A DNA stretch of 11,014 nucleotides, taken from Batrachochytrium dendrobatidis JAM81. Lineage: Eukaryota > Chytridiomycota > Chytridiomycetes > Rhizophydiales. Both the position numbers and the translations under genes were made by a program. The stretch spans positions 1 through 11,014 of the forward strand of contig NW_006281142.1 of assembly GCF_000203795.2 (NCBI RefSeq), written 5' to 3'. The notes under the pieces were generated by a model that did not search any database, was not told the DNA's origin, and saw only the letters and a program-made list of their open reading frames with translations. Shown one piece after another: positions 9,210 to 11,014 of the stretch (the first letter of the stretch is position 1; each line of letters starts with the position of its first letter).

Positions 9210-9232
9210 ACCCTTTTTAGGGTGGAAAAGGG
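9210..9232. other. Two mutually exclusive short hairpins upstream of the secreted-protein gene
   Basis: ACCCT (9210-9214) and AGGGT (9219-9223) can form a 5-bp stem with a TTTT loop. Alternatively CCCTTTT (9211-9217) and AAAAGGG (9226-9232) form a 7-bp stem with an 8-nt loop. The two overlap. Function is unknown. The site lies about 260 bp before the start codon at 9492. Confidence 0.3.
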
Positions 9233-9428
9233 TGTAAAACTGCATAATCAGTCAACCATACTCGAATGCATAGTCAAACAGCGGTTTAATCAATACTGCG
9301 GATTGCCATACAAAGGGACATTCGTTTCGTTACCTCAGCATTGATAACAAACTACCATTAACCCTGGCAATAACACTAATCTCTAAAACGGTCGCTCGAC
9401 ATGCTTTTAATGCCATTCATTCAATGAC

Positions 9429-9435
9429 ATAAATA
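9429..9435 (+). promoter_or_regulatory. TATA-like element of the secreted-protein gene
   Basis: A TATA-like ATAAATA lies about 60 bp before the ATG at 9492. It is followed by an A/C-rich leader ending in CAATACA before the ATG, which is a good eukaryotic start context. Confidence 0.4.
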
Positions 9436-9491
9436 CAATCCAATATTACTTCAATAACAACCATTACAACTTGTTTGACCAAACCAATACA

Positions 9492-10235
9492 ATGAAGCTC
9501 GCAGTCACAGTGTTGGCATCAATCCTGTTTGCTTGCTCGGTTACTACAGCCACTCCAGTCAATCCCAGTTTGACTACAAGTGCCGAATCCAGCACCTCAG
9601 CAGTTACTCCCAATGCACAAGCTACAAGCTTATTTGATCTTAGCCAACCTTCTTTGGAGGTTATGAATCTGCTCGAAGAATACGCACAAAGTAAGGAAGA
9701 TTATAAGGAAGCAGAGAAAGTGTACGATTTGGTACACTCTACAAAATCTGATCGAAAACAATTGGTAAAACAGCTACGTGAAGAATATCAGGAACTGTTA
9801 GATAAATATCAGGAGGGCGATGGCTCAAAGTATAAAGATGAATCCGAGAAACTTGAAAAGGAAGAAGATATTCTCATCGACCTCCTACAAAGACGTGCGG
9901 GTGCCGCTTATTTTTCTCTTTACGAGAGACTAAGTAATATCAAATTACAACTCGTGAAGTACCTGTTCGGGAAAAATTGGATACATCGACCAGTTAACGA
10001 CTACTTCAACCTTATAGAATCAGATCCAAAGTTTACGAAAATCATTGACTCATTTCACATTTCCATATCAAGCCAACAGTCAATATCTCAGCAAGCCTCT
10101 ACTAGTGGGACTCGGAGTTCATCGCAACATCACGAAAGTCCATCATCATCAAATGAAATACCTACAGTTGAACTCACTGAAACATTCTCCAATATACAAG
10201 AAGCTGTTTTCACATTTTTTTCCCAACTCTTCTGA
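9492..10235 (+). CDS. Secreted coiled-coil-rich protein of a Batrachochytrium-type expanded family
   Basis: Intronless gene of 247 residues. Its biochemical function is not known and I assign none. Residues 1-20 (MKLAVTVLASILFACSVTTA) form a classic signal peptide, and near-identical leaders recur in large secreted families of Batrachochytrium. Residues 21-48 are Ser/Thr-rich and probably O-glycosylated or disordered. Residues 49-150 are highly charged and helical, with Glu/Lys heptad-like runs (QLVKQLREEYQELLDKY, SEKLEKEEDILIDLLQRR) typical of coiled coils. A more hydrophobic block at 150-190 (LQLVKYLFGKNWI, PKFTKIIDSF) looks like the conserved core of the family. Residues 190-222 are Ser/Gln/His-rich, and the chain ends in a hydrophobic VFTFFSQLF. 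The mature part has no cysteine, unusual for small secreted fungal proteins. The start at 9492 was chosen because it begins the signal peptide; an in-frame TTG at 9471 is not a plausible start. The gene stands alone between CpG-poor tracts and appears intact. Confidence 0.85.
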   Translation: MKLAVTVLASILFACSVTTATPVNPSLTTSAESSTSAVTPNAQATSLFDLSQPSLEVMNLLEEYAQSKEDYKEAEKVYDLVHSTKSDRKQLVKQLREEYQELLDKYQEGDGSKYKDESEKLEKEEDILIDLLQRRAGAAYFSLYERLSNIKLQLVKYLFGKNWIHRPVNDYFNLIESDPKFTKIIDSFHISISSQQSISQQASTSGTRSSSQHHESPSSSNEIPTVELTETFSNIQEAVFTFFSQLF

Positions 10236-10358
10236 TTGAGGAGTTTTTTCAGATCTTCTCATACACAGGACACGCTCAAACCTGAAAATGAGCTCATCCG
10301 ATTGATTTGATTGCTAATCTGGACTGGTTTTGACCCGAGTCCGTTGTATTTTTGTTTG

Positions 10359-10364
10359 AATAAA
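10359..10364 (+). terminator. Polyadenylation signal of the secreted-protein gene
   Basis: AATAAA lies 124 bp downstream of the stop codon on the same strand. It is the first such hexamer after the gene. Confidence 0.45.
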
Positions 10365-10377
10365 ATACGATTACCAT

Positions 10378-10945
10378 TTGATATTGGATATTGCATTATA
10401 TCTGATCATTGTACACAGTTTTGGTTGGTATCACATTATATTGTACATTGACACTTGTATTTCCAATATAATACAGTTGATTGTATATTGCATAGTTGCA
10501 CACATTGATGATGTTGGTATGCATGTGTGTATTGTGTCGATATTATATTACTTGACATGTCGTATTGACACATGCAACACCAATACCAACAACAGTCATG
10601 TGTGTTGATATCAGATCCGATCAACTCAATCAATTTGACTCGTTTGACTCGTTGATTGTGGTATCAATAGCCTGACTGATCACACACATCAGTCGCAGTG
10701 TCAACTTTGTCGTGTGTCAAATATCATATGTTGAATATACAATGATCATATACTGGTCGATTGGTGCGATATGATCACACACCAATGGAATGTAATAATC
10801 ATGATATTTGCAGCAGCATACCATATTGCAACTGTTGATATCGCACATCCAATATCGACATGATCATCCAGATATACAGTGATGGATTCAAACAATGCAT
10901 ACAATGATTATACACTTGGATCATGTATATTCAATCATACCTTGG
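10378..10945. repeat. CpG-poor, word-repetitive noncoding tract
   Basis: Composition matches 8441-9170: many TGATCA, GATATCA, ACACAT and CAATAT words and few CpG. It includes a tandem pair of the 9-mer TTTGACTCG (10634-10642 and 10643-10651) and an interrupted inverted repeat at 10513-10590. Open frames of 65-76 codons on both strands overlap each other and show only this low-complexity composition, so no gene is called. Confidence 0.4.
10513..10590. repeat. Interrupted inverted repeat
   Basis: GTTGGTAT (10513-10520) is complementary to ATACCAAC (10583-10590), and the adjoining GCATGTGT (10521-10528) to ACACATGC (10568-10575). The right arm has 7 extra bases between the two blocks. The pair would form a 16-bp stem with a one-sided bulge and a loop of about 39 nt. 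Confidence 0.4.
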
Positions 10946-10960
10946 TCCACCTAGTTTCCC

Positions 10961-11014
10961 CCTTTTCCCATTTCCGGTGTTTTTTTTTTTTTTTTTTTTT
11001 TTTTTTCTTCTTTT
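10961..11014. repeat. Pyrimidine tract with a run of 27 T at the window end
   Basis: A C/T-rich segment (TTTCCCCCTTTTCCC) leads, after a short CATTTCCGGTG break, into 27 consecutive T at 10980-11006 and then CTTCTTTT. It may be a simple homopolymer tract, the poly(A) end of a retroposed copy lying on the minus strand, or the polypyrimidine stretch before a splice acceptor just outside the window. The window ends before this can be told. Confidence 0.6.

Noticed and set aside
1..11014. CRISPR arrays, bacterial operons or prophage signals
   Set aside because: The genes are spliced eukaryotic genes, and there are no regularly spaced direct repeats.

Overview
The window is eukaryotic nuclear DNA and is most consistent with a Batrachochytrium-type chytrid fungus. 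Genes are split by many short GT-AG introns, mostly 70-110 bp, with fungal donors such as GTATGT and GTAAGT and one perfect TACTAAC branch site. One gene encodes a flagellar-type MORN5 protein, which is expected only in fungi with swimming zoospores. Both ends carry secreted-protein genes of types known to be expanded in Batrachochytrium. The exact species cannot be fixed from the sequence alone.

Left end (1-1214, minus strand): a two-exon gene for a secreted pepsin-family (A1) aspartyl protease-like protein. It runs off the left edge and has degenerate catalytic motifs. From 1215 to about 2690 there is a promoter followed by decayed material: a weak possible protease relic (1428-1643), a multiply broken gene resembling the N-terminal part of chytrid Crinkler-like (CRN) proteins (about 1736-2443), and a short RNase H-like retroelement remnant (about 2470-2680).

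Centre (2876-6782): three conserved single-copy-type genes packed tightly. On the minus strand lie an eight-exon WD40 gene of the Swd2/WDR82 family, whose exons all join in frame but which carries one in-frame TAA in exon 5, and a four-exon MORN5 gene. On the plus strand, divergent from MORN5 across a 158-bp shared promoter holding a perfect TCACGTGA palindrome, is a nine-exon gene for the sigma subunit of the AP-3 adaptor complex. It includes a 10-nt microexon. These exon models were worked out by hand from splice sites, frame continuity and family alignment.

Right half (6783-11014): about 2.7 kb with no gene I can support, partly CpG-poor and rich in TGAT/ATCA words. Then comes an intronless gene (9492-10235) for a secreted, cysteine-free, coiled-coil-rich protein of a family I associate with Batrachochytrium. 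Another CpG-poor stretch follows, and the window ends in a pyrimidine tract with 27 consecutive T.

The genes do not form one pathway. Housekeeping genes (histone methylation/transcription termination, flagellum, vesicle sorting) sit between fast-evolving secreted-protein loci and their debris. No clearly new system is visible. The points most worth checking are the nonsense codon in an otherwise intact Swd2/WDR82 gene, the protease-like protein lacking a catalytic aspartate, the AP-3 microexon, and the CRN/RNase H debris.
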